Shown piece by piece: positions 25,240-36,982 of a stretch of 64,000 nucleotides of DNA (positions are counted from its first letter, which is position 1; each line of letters opens with the position of its first letter). The DNA lies in assembly GCA_033030425.1 (NCBI GenBank), contig JAUFSD010000003.1:3100001-3164000 (forward strand), read 5' to 3'. The position numbers were made by a program, and so were the translations under genes. Below the pieces are notes generated by a model that saw nothing but the letters and a program-made list of their open reading frames with translations, ran no database searches and was not told the DNA's origin. The DNA comes from Verpa conica (lineage: Eukaryota > Ascomycota > Pezizomycetes > Pezizales > Morchellaceae).

Positions 25240-26357
25240 GCAAAGTGAGGTATGGGAGTAGAGTATGTATGCACTACACTACAATATGCGTGTAGAGAAG
25301 AAAGAGACCTAGAGACCCGGAGATTTCAAGATTAGGGATTGAGATTGTTGATTAACTGATCGATTCGAGATTGACAGGTCCCCGGTTGACGGTTGGCCGA
25401 GTCGCGACTGAACAGGACAAAATTCAAGATGGAGATTGACTGGCTGCTGACTGGACTGGGACTGGGCTGGGCTGCTGGAAATTGAAGAGTGACTGGGGGG
25501 GCGCCCGTGTGGGTGTGGATGGTGTGGATGGGGATGGATGGGCACACAGACCGAAGAAAACAGCCACCGCCTCTCAATGTTGGGCAGCAGAGAAAGAGAG
25601 ATCCGGGGACCAGGGGCTCTATGGACCAGGGGAGGCCTCTTCCCTCTAGCTCTGGGGCTTTTTCTTGATCGTTGCGCGTTTCTGGTTGCACGCACATTGC
25701 TTATGTTGTCTTGGCTACTCTATCTAAGGTAAACAGGGTCTTTCGAGGGGTCGAGTGTCAAATTTGAAGTCTTCAAGTACAAGTATACATGTATGTGTGC
25801 ATGTACCCAAGTCTGCAAACACCAGACGCCAAACACCAAAACATCACACAAAGGGCAACAAGAGCCCCCCACCTGGAACCGTTGAGTGAGCAGCGGCATG
25901 GTGGTGGCATGGCACACCCTGAGTGAGACTCGAACATCTTCAATGCGTCATCCCCTTTGGGCCTAGCAGCGGAAGGTAATTCGCTAGCCTGGTCACCATC
26001 TCAAACCTTTCCCTTTCGGCCGCATATCATATCGCATCACATCAACTTTTCGATCTGTGGCGGTACTGCACTCGACACCTGCTTCCAGCGCCACTTTAGC
26101 CCCTGCTGATTGGTTCTTGCGCCACTCCCTGATCTCGCACGTTACCCTCCCGTTTTATTCTTTTTTTCGCGAGAAACGTGGAGCAGTAGCCAGCTCCGTC
26201 ACCGTACCTCAACGTCAATCACGTTAGTAACGTCATCCATACAACCCCCCCCCTCAGAGTGCTCTTCATCATCAGCCCCCCCCCTCTCCCTCCCTCTCTC
26301 CTCTCCCTCATCATTATCCATCATCTCCTCTGGTCTCCCCTACCACTACCCCACTCA

Positions 26358-27473
26358 ATGCCTCCCCGAGTCAACATCCCCCCCTTGACACGGGCATCTC
26401 TCCTCCTCAACATCTCCCTTTCCATCATAACAGCTATCCTCCGCTACCGGGACTTTCTCTCACGCCAAACCCCGGATTCAACTACCTCTCCGGACTCATC
26501 ATCCTCCTCCGAGGGCTCGACATCAGAAGAATACTTCACCATCCCCTACCTCACTGTCGTCCCTGCCCTGTCTCTCCCTTTCCCATGGACCTTCCTCACA
26601 GCATCATTCATCGAGTCCAACATCTTTACCCTCATCATCACACTCACAACGTTGTTCTACGGGGGAAAGTATCTCGAACGTGCATGGGGAAGTGCAGAGT
26701 ACGGGAAATTCATTCTCGTGGTAGCCACTATACCTAACCTTTTAGCGTTCATCATCTACTTGATCACTTTTGCCGTCACCGGCGACCCATCTGCAAGTTT
26801 CGTCACCATATGTGGTGGGGTAGCACTGCAGGCAGGGTTCTTGGTGGCGTTTAAACAACTGGTACCCGAGCACACGGTTGATGTGTTCCGCGGTATCATC
26901 AAGATTCGGGTGAAACACTTCCCGGCGCTGTTTCTCCTCGTCAACACGCTTTCTGGCCCACTTTTTGGAACTGACGTAGCAGCAGTGCTCGCATGGTTGG
27001 GTTTTGGTGCGGGGTGGTGCTACCTACGCTTCTATAAGCGCTCGTTTCCAGACCTTGAGAGTAACCAGGCGCCCAGCCTGAAGGGTGACGCGAGTGAGAC
27101 CTTTGCAATTGCTTACTTCTTCCCGGATCCACTACATCGTCCTATTGCGATTGTCTCGGAGGTGGTGTACAACCTCCTCGTCACGATTCGAGTCTGCACA
27201 CCATTCTCAGCAGCAGATATTTCAGCAGGGAATAGTCGGGCAGAGGCACGCGGTGATGCGAGACTGGAGACATTTTTTGGGGGTGGACATGGGAGGCATT
27301 CAAGGAGCGGGAGTATGAGTGGAGCACCAATGCCGGGCAGCGCAAGAGCTGAAGCGGAGAGGAGGAGGGCACTAGCGCTGAAGGCGCTAGACCAGAGGCT
27401 ACATGCAGCGGCTAGTAAACCCCAGGGGGAGACGGATAATGGGGAGGGGAGTTCAAATCTGGCAAACTCATGA
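26358..27473 (+). CDS. TMEM115-like (DUF1751, rhomboid-related) integral membrane protein
   Basis: This is an intronless gene of 371 codons. The start at 26358 is the first sensible ATG; an in-frame extension upstream is low-complexity proline/leucine and probably untranslated. Several hydrophobic segments follow: near residues 12-30, 60-115 (with ASFIESNIFTLIITLTTLFYGGKYLERAWGS split by a short loop), 125-145, 152-170 and 190-215. The motif GGKYLERAWGS followed by a Gly-rich helix is typical of TMEM115 and rhomboid-like folds. No catalytic Ser/His pair is evident, in line with a pseudoprotease. The C-terminal 100 residues are hydrophilic (ARAEAERRRALALKAL) and cytosolic by inference. Human TMEM115 is a Golgi protein affecting retrograde transport; the fungal role is inferred only. 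Confidence 0.88.
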   Translation: MPPRVNIPPLTRASLLLNISLSIITAILRYRDFLSRQTPDSTTSPDSSSSSEGSTSEEYFTIPYLTVVPALSLPFPWTFLTASFIESNIFTLIITLTTLFYGGKYLERAWGSAEYGKFILVVATIPNLLAFIIYLITFAVTGDPSASFVTICGGVALQAGFLVAFKQLVPEHTVDVFRGIIKIRVKHFPALFLLVNTLSGPLFGTDVAAVLAWLGFGAGWCYLRFYKRSFPDLESNQAPSLKGDASETFAIAYFFPDPLHRPIAIVSEVVYNLLVTIRVCTPFSAADISAGNSRAEARGDARLETFFGGGHGRHSRSGSMSGAPMPGSARAEAERRRALALKALDQRLHAAASKPQGETDNGEGSSNLANS

Positions 27474-28775
27474 TTTTTGGAACTGGAGGTGGTCAGAATT
27501 GGGGGCGGGAATGGTGAGAAAGGAAGGGTGCTGTGAATATATTACTCTATCTAAAGAGTTTTTGTCTTAATTTCCTATTCTTTCAGCGGGTGCTGGAGTT
27601 TTTTCATGTTCCATTATTACCCTTTTTTTTCTTTCGGATTTGGCAATATATGCCGAGGTTGGACTTTTCTTGTAGATATACCTATATCCCTGTGTTTTTG
27701 TATTTTGCTTTATGAGTATGCGGCTTATGACGTATTGATCGCCTACTTTCATTGTCGAAAAGGGTTACTGGGGGTTCAATTGTATCGGGTAGACGGGTCG
27801 GTAGAAGGTCTCGGGTGATCGAGAAGGTTTTCATGTAGTGATTACGAATGCTGGTGGCATTTTGGTGATGGGTACGGAGTACATGGCGAGAGAAGGGAAG
27901 ATTGAAGCTATGGACAGAAAAAACTATACCTATTCCTTTATGTCTCCACCTCTTATCCTATCAAGAGTAGACATGGTAAGAGAAAAAATATAAAGGCACG
28001 GGAATAAGCCGTAGTTGCAAGTAAAAGGTGCACTAGTTAGTGGATTTAGCCTCTTTCTAGCAGCTATGGAGTCATAGGTCTTGAGTAGATGCTCCGTTTA
28101 TCCGACTTGGTCATGATGTCTCACTCGGATTTACCGCTCACGCCTACCCGGTACTGGCCAAATCTTCCCTAGGATATAGGACTGTTAAAAGCTGTTCTTG
28201 CTTATAATAATTAAACCCTGGATTTTTTGATGGCTACCGGACTCTGAAGAAGTGCATAAGTAGGAACCAGCAGTTTCTGAGTGGTATACCAGAGAGGGCG
28301 TTCTATCTGTCTTTTGAGTGATTAGCTGTGATCTAATGATTCATCTAAGCTCTCTTGACTATATATCTAGCGATGACTTATATAAGAAATCTCTAATGAA
28401 GTTTTAAGACTAAACCTAGAGATAAGAAAAGTAGACAGAAGATATGGAAGGAGAGGAATACGTCTTGAAGATACTCTAATATTTTCATATAAAAACTTAA
28501 AGCCACCTATTCTATTCCAGTAGACTTTCATTAGCAGCTTTGATTTGGCTTATCTTTCTTTGAGTGAGACTGCAAACTCACCTCCTGGCAGCTATGTATC
28601 GAATATTATCATTTATTTATTTGATCTATATGTCTGGCTTAGGTGCCACTCATTAGCTATACTTATTAGACCACCTTCATTCTAACACCTACGGAAAAGA
28701 AAGAACTTCTTTAAGAGAATCTCCCCCCCCTCGAACCCACCGTTTTTCGAAAAAAAGACCTACCCGGGTATCCAT

Positions 28776-28851
28776 AGGAACATCATGCCACCCCTTCGAC
28801 GTGGTTATAAATATATAACTGGGTTATATATATCTATATGTTGATGTTCCT
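28776..28851. repeat. inverted repeat around an AT-rich core
   Basis: Perfect 10-bp arms AGGAACATCA (28776-28785) and its complement (28842-28851) enclose an AT-rich core with internal near-palindromes. The left side resembles 12188-12221. It may be a relic of a miniature inverted-repeat element; no target duplication is evident. Confidence 0.4.
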
Positions 28852-29253
28852 AAGGTATGACTGTGGGATCAACCCGCTGCTTCTCTCCGACATCCAATTA
28901 CATCACCTCTCTTTATAATACTTCTAATACCTGACATCTCACTCGATAATAACGAAAAAAAAAAAACATAACTTAGAAGATAACCATGTCTCTAGCTGTC
29001 TCTAGGAATAGAGTACCTCTAGATTTATGTTACCTAAGAGCAGGATCTCGAGTAAAAGACCAGAGGAACCACTGTACCCATATATTTCCGCAACGCAAAA
29101 GAAGTCAACACAAATAAGTGAAAATCAACAAAAAAAAAGCATAGATAAAAAAGAGAATATAAATTAATACTTATTCTAGAAGCTTATCTAGGCTCTCTAT
29201 GCTATATTAAGGGTCTAAATGCTCCTGAGTAATTATACCACAAATTCTTTCCC

Positions 29254-29427
29254 AAGAGCCCCCCTTAACACACCTCAAAAGTACAAAACCTGTCAATACT
29301 TTCAGGTGAAGATGGCCTACCGGTATACCGGGAAGCCTAGTCGCACTTATTCTGGGACAAGTGAGAAACGGTCCGCGGTTCAGCCCCCGGGAGAAACTTT
29401 TTTTTATTTTTTATTTCCAGGTATTTA
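29254..29427 (+). repeat. dispersed 175-bp element, Pol III-like, copy 1
   Basis: It is closely similar to 52030-52206; the inner block from TCAGGTGAAGATGGCC to CGGTTCAGCCCC is nearly identical. It has an A-box-like TGGCCTACCGG and, about 65 bp further on, a B-box-like GGTTCAGCCCC. It ends in a run of eight T, the arrangement of an RNA polymerase III type 2 unit. Potential hairpins are CCGG/CCGG around TATA, CACTT/AAGTG, and ACCTG/CAGGT. The flanks outside the boundaries differ from copy 2. It could be a SINE or a small RNA gene family; I do not recognise it as a known RNA. Confidence 0.6.
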
Positions 29428-32400
29428 AATGAGGGGTCCTGGTTCAAGGGGGGGGAAATAAATCCAGCGGAATATCGAACTATTTTCCTTCTAGGCCCAA
29501 GCGATGTAGCAGGAATTAGGTCAACTAGAAAGAAAAATTCCTAGAGGAGTGTAGAGCTAGACTGGTAGTTATCCCTGAAGTTCGTGTGCTAACCGTGGGT
29601 GAAAAAAAAAACTCTTTAAGATATAGTGATAAATATCTTTCGTTTGTAATACCATAAGAGTGATGATTACTACCACTTGAACTTTATTTACTCCAGTTTC
29701 ATTTAAAATCGAACCGAGTGATAGTAAATGATGTGAGATCTAGTTATTTTGTAATCTGGGGTTGAATCCCCTTTTTGACTGATTTTTGTAGCGTACTTCC
29801 CATCTAGTGTAGAAAGTAATTATCACTTTCATTACTTGAAGATTTTTTAATCCCTTAACTCAAAATAACATAGAAACGTAGGATTCTATAAGAGTTGAGG
29901 ATCAAATACTAGTCCCGGAACATTAACTATTTTTTTTCTTCTAAAAATAGTGGATAAATTATATGATCATGTGCTTTATTCGGAGGGACTAGTGAAGTGC
30001 TTAGAAGCCCAATAATAGGTAGTACCAGATGTACCGTCTTCCTAGTCATGTCTCTGCAACTAGTCGATATGTATCCTTCAATGTTGTTGTCGCAGTCTGA
30101 TACCAGGCCTATTGGCGGCGAAGTAAGGGAAGTCAGGTAAGACTTACTATTGCCTTGCAGACAATTGACCCAACAGCCTCGAGAGGGCATTGGTGAAGGT
30201 ATTCAAGATGACCGAAGGAAGTGGCGTAATAACAATAAAAGTAGAGTTGCCGACCTTCCAATAAAAACCCGAGATGTTCATATGCACGGTTTTGTTTAGA
30301 AATTGCACTTTTTTTCGTTTTGTATGCTGGTTCCTTGCGAGTCGCCCCAGTATTATTTCAGAGGCCATGATCTCTGCCGCTTAGGTCTTCTTGAAGGCTG
30401 TTTTATAAACTTGTTTGTTTATATTTTCCCCCACGCATAGGTGTCCTCAATATTCCGGTAGTATTTCCCCAATGACATATACCCCGTTTTTAAGCATCCC
30501 ATCGCTCTAGTAGCGTCCCCAACAACATATGTACCCCATTCTAGCACTTCATCCCAATCCAAATCAAGCGCTTCGAAGCGAAGCGATGAACTCCACGCGT
30601 ATCCTAATCCACGATGATCATCGAAGCCTACTGTCAAGATTTTCAGGGGCTAGGCCCATCGATAATACCTACCTAGTTCTTTTGTTGTACCTTGTCCCTT
30701 TTTCGTAAACCCCTGGCGTATCGCGTTTTCGGCACTACTAACGTCAATGATAGCCGCGCGCCAGCTCGGAGGCGACAGAAGACACTGATATCACTATTGT
30801 GGGGAAACGCCGAGTGGTGCCGTAGAAGCGCAGGGAGGTATATTTAGTGGAAAATCTCTCTGTAGCTTACGGTGAGGTACGTTCATAGTATTTGTTGGAA
30901 TCCCCAAGGGCTTATCGTCAGTAAGATGAATGTTCCATAATCTTCCCCACAGTGGCATTGTGACCCGTTTCCCCGATGTTTATACGGTATATTGTATGTC
31001 GGATTCCGTTCCGGATCACTCAACTGATTTAGCACCGTCGGCCGTCCACGGAGGCTTTTCATCAATCCGATATCCAACTCCTCAAGGGATCCCACGGCTT
31101 GCTACCGGATTCGGGTATTAGTCGTCGACACTGCTGTATCTCGCCACTTTCAGGTCAAGATGTGTTGTTGGCTCATGCGAGAAACGCAGAGTCATTAAAA
31201 TTAGACGAAACATTTCCCGCCCTTTCGAATAGACTACCAAAAGCAGGAAACATCCATCACTTGCTTCGATCGTTCTCGATTTTACAGATTACGGGGAAAT
31301 ATACTCACTGCTTGGTGCATAACGCAAGGGCATAAGCAGAATAACCGACTCGTCATCTTGGGGTAATTCGGATCTTACCAATCGGGCTCGTTTATCGTAT
31401 CTTATGGTTGCATGGCCTGGTCTCGCTAGGCAACACACTCTGTAACCGTGGTCCTGTTTCTCAGCCTTATTACCTATTATCTGTTTCCCGCCGCCAGCGG
31501 CGAGTGGGTGGCATCTAGCGGGCCTTTTGGCAAGATGAATCGATCGGCTTTGGTTAGTGAGCTGAAGGAGTAATCATCAGTCGATCGCGGGGATCCGGAT
31601 AAATAAACTCTTCGAAGTAGGTTAAATATGCTTCCTGAGATGGGATGATGGCTCCTGGCCTATCAATCCTGATTTTCCAGGGGCTCTGCTTAGAACTCCA
31701 TTTGCGTTGATGGCAGAATACATCCGCCGATGACATATATGGAGAATACTGTAATGGATTGAATGTGGGGAGGAGGCGATGTCCCTCGGGGCTTCACTCT
31801 GTTACACTACCCCCTCATCCAGTTGCTCTGGCTCTGGCTGGGTCAGTCATACCGTGGATTCATGATGTTACAGTTTGTTTCTGGCTCCCTCCTGTGTAAT
31901 CGGGCCGCAATCTCCTTTTAGGAGCACAGGTGATTTCCATACGGTTTGTTTGCCAAGAGATGCCACTCACCCCCGGATTAACCTGCCAGAGCCTCGCCAA
32001 ACGGGGGGGGGGTTGTGATGATAGTTCAGACACTGCTAGTCCGGGTTCACAAGTATGTATAGATGTTTGGTGTTTCAAGCAAGTATGTATGTAGCACGTA
32101 GCATGTAGTAGTAGTATGTAGCATGTAGTATGTACAGAGTCTGGCGGCTCTACGAGAACACGAGTAAATATATCAACTCACAGAAGAGACAAGTTCGGAC
32201 GAGGTATTTTGGTCACTGCTTGTCCGATCGGCCGCATCTGCGTGACAGAGGCTACTCGCCAGCCCGGTATTCGGATTCGCTATGATTGCCAGGTCAAGGT
32301 GACCCCTGTGGCCCTGGGCCTGCTGGGCCAACCAGGAGCAAGCGAGAGCGGGACCCGAAGCCAAGCACTAGACCACGAGCCCGCAAGAGGCTAGCTCGCA

Positions 32401-32530
32401 CGGGCGCCCCACTCCGGAAACTGCTTAAGGTCAACAGTGCTTTTTTGACCCTTCCCCTTCTCACGCACACGCCGCCCGGGGGCTGCTGCCTCTGCTCTTG
32501 TTGCTGCTTTTTTGGTTGTATGCATTCACT

Positions 32531-32549
32531 CTGCTGCTGCTGCTGCTGC
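32531..32549. repeat. CTG microsatellite
   Basis: Six CTG units lie in an intergenic stretch. They generate spurious poly-Ala, poly-Cys and poly-Gln frames. Confidence 0.85.
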
Positions 32550-32825
32550 CCTCGTTCTCGCCCTCTGTTTCGTCGTCTCCCTGTCACTAACCCGGGCCTG
32601 CCGGTTCTACTGCCATCGAGTACTAACGCACCGGGTCCACAAAACATTTCCACGTCTTTTTTTATCGACGCAGCTCTACATCACTGAACATTATACACGT
32701 ACCTAATACCTCATCCTCATACAGCTGCCTGCTTTCCCCTCACTTTATTTTTTCTCGGGAAGGGTGGGAAAGTGGGAAAAGGTCTCCCCGGCATCAACCC
32801 ACCGAATAGCCGCTAAGTGTCTATC

Positions 32826-32853
32826 AGCCAGCCAGCCAGCCAGCCAGTCAGTC
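32826..32853. repeat. CAGC tetranucleotide microsatellite
   Basis: About five CAGC units are followed by two CAGT units, upstream of the WD40 gene. Confidence 0.85.
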
Positions 32854-33271
32854 TTGTGGCTCTGCTCTTATCCTGGAGAGGTTACTTAAGTCCTACTGCA
32901 CGTTGTCAGTCGCTGGGAAAAGTGGAAAGACAGAAAGAGAGGGAAAAAAGTGAGAAAAGGGAAGTGTGCGAAGGAAATAAAGAGTAGGGACTGGGTGAGG
33001 GAGAGACTTTGCATCACCATCGATCACACTAGCACTAGCATTTTCCACGTATCTCCTCGCATCTAACAACCCTCTAAAAAATATCATTCCATCCACTTTC
33101 GCTTTGTGCATGTCCGTCGGCGTTCATACAAGACTGTTTGGTTTCCCTTCCAGATGCAGAGTTGAGACTTCCCCAACTCCGTCAGTCCATCTCTTTCACA
33201 CACATCTATCTCCCCTTTACGTCAACCTCCATCACGTCCCCTTCCATTGACGTCTCGGGGGCTTCAGAGTG

Positions 33272-36200
33272 ATGAGGGACAGAATGTCAGGCTTCTTCAC
33301 TCCTACTCCAAAGAATTCTGGGGGCATTCCGAACCTCAAACTCACTCCTACTGCGACTCCAAACAACAATTCCCCTGTATTTCTTTCATCTCGCCCAAAC
33401 AATCGATCACACAGCAAATCTCGACAAAATTCTTCCTCAGCTTCTTCTACCTCCCCGTTTTCCGATTGCGGTCTTGCCTTAAGACGCGTGATAGGCTGCT
33501 CTACTACCGCGTTTGATAGTCATCCTCCGTCACGGTCTTTCGCCTACACTGCGGGTGCTGCTGCTGTCGTCGTTCATCTGGATGACGAGCTACAGATCAC
33601 CCAACGGTTCTTTCGTGCCCGACCCAATGCCCCTACTCTTGCTTCGACAGGAGCATCATTCGCCCCTTCAACACCCACTAGCTACATACAGGAAACCAGG
33701 AACAGGACTGCGGCGTCGCTGCGTGAATCTGGAGTCGGCTACCAGTATACTAACTCTGCATCTCCATTCGCTCAAGATGATTCACCAAGCTCTAGGACGT
33801 GGTCGGCTCGCGAACGGATAAAGGCTGCAACCTGCTTATCCTTTAGTCCAGATGGGAAATGGCTTGCGGTTGGAGAAGTATGCACCAATTCTTCGTTACA
33901 CCGAGTGACTATCCATGCTAAAGTTTAAACACTTCTTTGGTAGACTGGCTACAACCCTAGGATTTTAATCTTTTCAATGTCCAAGGATGTCCCTAGCGAT
34001 ATCCCTGCTGCGGCTATGTCCGAACACACTTTTGGTGTGCGCGACGTAGCTTTCAGCGCATGTTCACGATACTTAGCTAGCATAGGCACCATGAACGAGT
34101 AAGTATTCATGGTCGCAATGTGAAGATTTATCTGGGGGGGCTAATTGATGTTGGGGCTTGTAGCGGATTCGTTTACGTCTGGTCGTTAAACACCAATAGG
34201 AGCGGATTAGTTCGTCTCCACGCGAGCAACAAATGCACAAGTTTTGTACGGCAGATCGCATGGATGGGAAAGAGTCTTGTTACGTTCGTAACCCATACCC
34301 TCAAGTGGTTTTGGACGATTTTATTGACAATTGGTGATAGTGTGGGAACACGACATGTTAAGATTTGGAGAACTGAAGAAGATGTGAGAAAATCATTGTT
34401 CATCAGTCGCAAACAACGCAGGCTGACAGCCAGAAAGCAAAAGCCCGTTAGTCCAGGACCGAAAGTCCTACATGGCCGAAATGCGCTCCTGGGCAGTATG
34501 TCCGATTCAACAATGAGTTGCGTTGTCGGCATATCGGACGATAAAGCCTTGGTCTGCACAGAGAAGGGGGATATTTGTTTACTCGACGAGAGTGGGCTTA
34601 GGTTCTCTAGGGTCGCGACCGCTGAATTCGGCGTTAGTTCCATTACCGTCGATGCGGAGTACAAGTTTGCCTGGGTAGCAGGCAGACACGGGAACATTCG
34701 GTCCGTAGCGCTCCAGTCGCATTCAAGAGGCGCACGCTGATTATTTTCAGGGCTCTTGTTTTGAAGGAGATTGTACCTTCGACACCACCGGAATCGCCAT
34801 CATCCTCACGCTCTAGTTCTCCGATTCTTCCATTTGGGCCGCGGCCCGCGCATGTACTTGCCATGGCGAGCATGCTCGGCCATTTATTCACACTAGATTC
34901 CAATAGGTCCCTTAAGATGATTAGTCTGTCGACTGTGGACGGTGTCCCCGTCCCTAGTTCACTTATCCGCGAATTACCAGCTCACAAGGATGCTTGTCTC
35001 GGTGTTCGGCTTCTTCCTCCGAACAGCTTTTCTGATGCTCTTTTCTTTACGTGGTCCTCCGGAGGTGCTGTCTTATTCTGGAATTTAGATGGTGTGACTA
35101 GGGGAGAGTTTCAGGTTGAGCTTGAGCAACCTATGGAGAACGAAGATGATATGGCAAATGAGCTTAAAGTTGTTAGGGTTTCAGAAAACGGTGATATATT
35201 CGTTACTGGAGACAAATATGGCGTTTTACGGTATTGAACAAGTCGTGGACAGTATCTTAGTATTTAGGCTAATATGTTGACAGAGTGATTGATGGCAAAC
35301 AACGAAAGTGCCAGTACGCTGTTAAAGCTCATGCTGGAGAGATTATGGATATTGCAATTTGTGGAGATACTATTACTAGCTGTTCGAGAGATCGCACAGC
35401 GCAGGTTTTCCATAAGAATGCAGAGGGGTGGGTCTTGACTCAGACATTGGACGACCATACAGCAAGCGTATCACGGGTTTTACTGCTGGATAACGGAAAT
35501 AAACTTTTATCATGTTCAGCAGACCGAACGATCGTTATTAGGGAGCTTTGTCGCCGAGAGGCTATAAATGGGTCTGTCACTATGGCCTATGTGCCTGTTA
35601 GGACTCTCACAACAAAAGCATCACCAGTACATATGACACCCCTTTCAGACTCGACGCTCATTGTGTCCTCCATGGATCGTCAGATTCAAAAGTTCGATTT
35701 GAATACGGGGAAGAGCTTTCACTGCTTCAGGGCGACGGATGAGTCAGGTGATGCTGTTGTAATGGATGCTGTCACGGTTAGCAAGGACAGGGGGTTTCCG
35801 CGGGCTAGAATTCTTGCAGGAATATCAACAACGGACAAGAGCATACGTCTGTACGATTTATCGGGAAATCTTATTGATAAGGAATGGGGCCATACAGAAG
35901 GAGTGAGTGATGTAGCATTATTGGAACGAGAACCAAAGAAAGGGGAAGAGATAGGGCAAACTATCGTTATCAGTACCGGTACAGATGGGACTATTATGAT
36001 CTGGGGGTTTGTACCCAAGAATTCCGAGCCTGAACCAGCGACAGTTGTAGATACAGATGGTACTGGTAGTAGTCTTTCACAGAAGAAGGAAATGACAGCG
36101 ACTAGGCCACCACTCAGACGAGTACTGAGCCGGACTGAGCTGATGGATTTCACTCCAAAGCCGGGCTCAACACAGACTACTAGGCCTGCATCAGCCCATA

Positions 36201-36982
36201 CTGGAAACTCGTCTCCTCCGCGAACTCTACGGCGGAAGACTTCGGCGTATGGGATGAATCGGACGGCGAGTTCGAGAGGCTTGCCCACATTACCAGCTGT
36301 ATTACCAGGCACGGTTTCGACAGCATCATCATCGACACCGACACCTTCGACAACCTCGGATGATTCAACATCTCCGTCTACTCCTGTATTTGGCACAGAT
36401 GCTACAAAGCCTCTGGGATCTAGGCGGAAGAGTATTTCTCCTTCAGCTGGTGGGCGGGATAGTAGGAAAAGTACTAGAAATCGCACACCAAGCCCAACTA
36501 CAAAGTCCGCAACTGCTCCTATTCCTCTACGGAGGGGAAGCTCTACTACGAGGACACGGGTACGGGGGCATAGTGTAGGAAGTGTTGATGCGCCACTTCT
36601 TGGAACCACTGGTGGTGCAGGGAATATGAATGGACTTGCTGAGAGTCTTTCGCGAAGTTTAAGAAGCTTCCGGAAAAAGATCGACGCAGGTGCTAAAGAG
36701 GGTGTAAAGCCGGAGGTGTTGAAAGAATTGCAGAGAGAATTGGGGTTGACTGCTAAGGAATTAGGGGTTCCTGGAGATAGGGAGGGAAAAAGCCGTGGCC
36801 GATCAAATGCATCGACCCGCGGCCTTGGACCGCAGGATGCGGTAGGAAGAGATTTGATGACACAATTGCTGGATACATATTCAGAGAGATTAGTGTCTAT
36901 TGTGAGTGAAAGGCTCGAGACAAAAGCCCCGCTTCCACGAGAAAGGAAAAAGAAGCCAGTAGAGACCTCAGGGGAAGGTTAA
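33272..36982 (+). CDS. large WD40-repeat protein, MAPKBP1/WDR62-like
   Basis: There are six exons: 33272-33877, 33944-34098, 34164-34283, 34341-34700, 34751-35230 and 35284-36982 (1139 residues). The order is: a Ser/Thr-rich N-terminus; a first WD40 propeller (LSFSPDGKWLAVGE, VRDVAFSACSRYLASIG, DGFVYVWSLN, VGTRHVKIWR); a second WD40 set (LPAHKDACLGVRLLPP, AHAGEIMDIAI, ITSCSRDRTAQVF, LLSCSADRTIVIRE, STGTDGTIMIWGF); a long Ser/Pro/Arg-rich disordered tail; and a helical region near the C-terminus. The two-propeller layout and motif spacing resemble MAPKBP1/WDR62, which act as scaffolds in animals; the fungal function is inferred. Intron 3 (34284-34340, 57 nt) is stop-free and a multiple of three. 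A second ATG at 33284 is an equally possible start. Confidence 0.85.

Larger units (their letters stand above)
24367..26357. promoter_or_regulatory. divergent promoter region between SIF2-like and TMEM115-like genes
   Basis: These 2 kb lie between two divergently oriented genes. They are full of purine and simple-sequence tracts: GGGAA repeats at 24652-24690, a TG/TA hexamer array at 25169-25239, and C runs just before the TMEM115-like start. Long low-complexity frames on both strands are by-products of these tracts. No specific factor site can be assigned. Confidence 0.5.
27474..33271. other. 5.8-kb gene desert
   Basis: No convincing gene is present. It contains copy 1 of the dispersed Pol III-like element (29254-29427), an inverted-repeat block at 28776-28851, CTG (32531-32549) and CAGC (32826-32853) microsatellites, and C- and G-runs. 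A minus-strand frame near 30419-30637 has a faint hAT-transposase flavour (LGKYYRNIEDTYAW) but is too short to call. The last 250 bases are the pyrimidine-rich leader of the WD40 gene. Confidence 0.55.

Noticed and set aside
24410..25695. Several long open frames on both strands upstream of the SIF2-like gene
   Set aside because: They are products of GGGAA, TGTATG and other simple-sequence tracts and have low-complexity translations.
25915..26000. tRNA-like signal on the minus strand (GTTCGAGTC with CTAGC/GCTAG arms)
   Set aside because: The T stem does not pair beyond one base pair and the A-box is poor; no acceptor stem can be drawn.
26259..26357. Upstream in-frame extension of the TMEM115-like gene
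   Set aside because: It lacks a good ATG, is Pro/Leu low-complexity from a CT-rich leader, and family proteins start near MPPRVN-like sequence.
29700..29780. B-box-like GGGTTGAATCCC on the plus strand
   Set aside because: The preceding bases do not form an anticodon stem or D-arm; most likely a chance palindrome.
30419..30637. Minus frame with a phrase resembling hAT transposases
   Set aside because: Only about 15 suggestive residues, no dimerisation-domain signature and no terminal inverted repeats; too weak to annotate.
35719..36609. 296-codon minus-strand open frame
   Set aside because: Antisense of the WD40 gene's disordered tail; translation resembles no protein and the sense strand is well supported.
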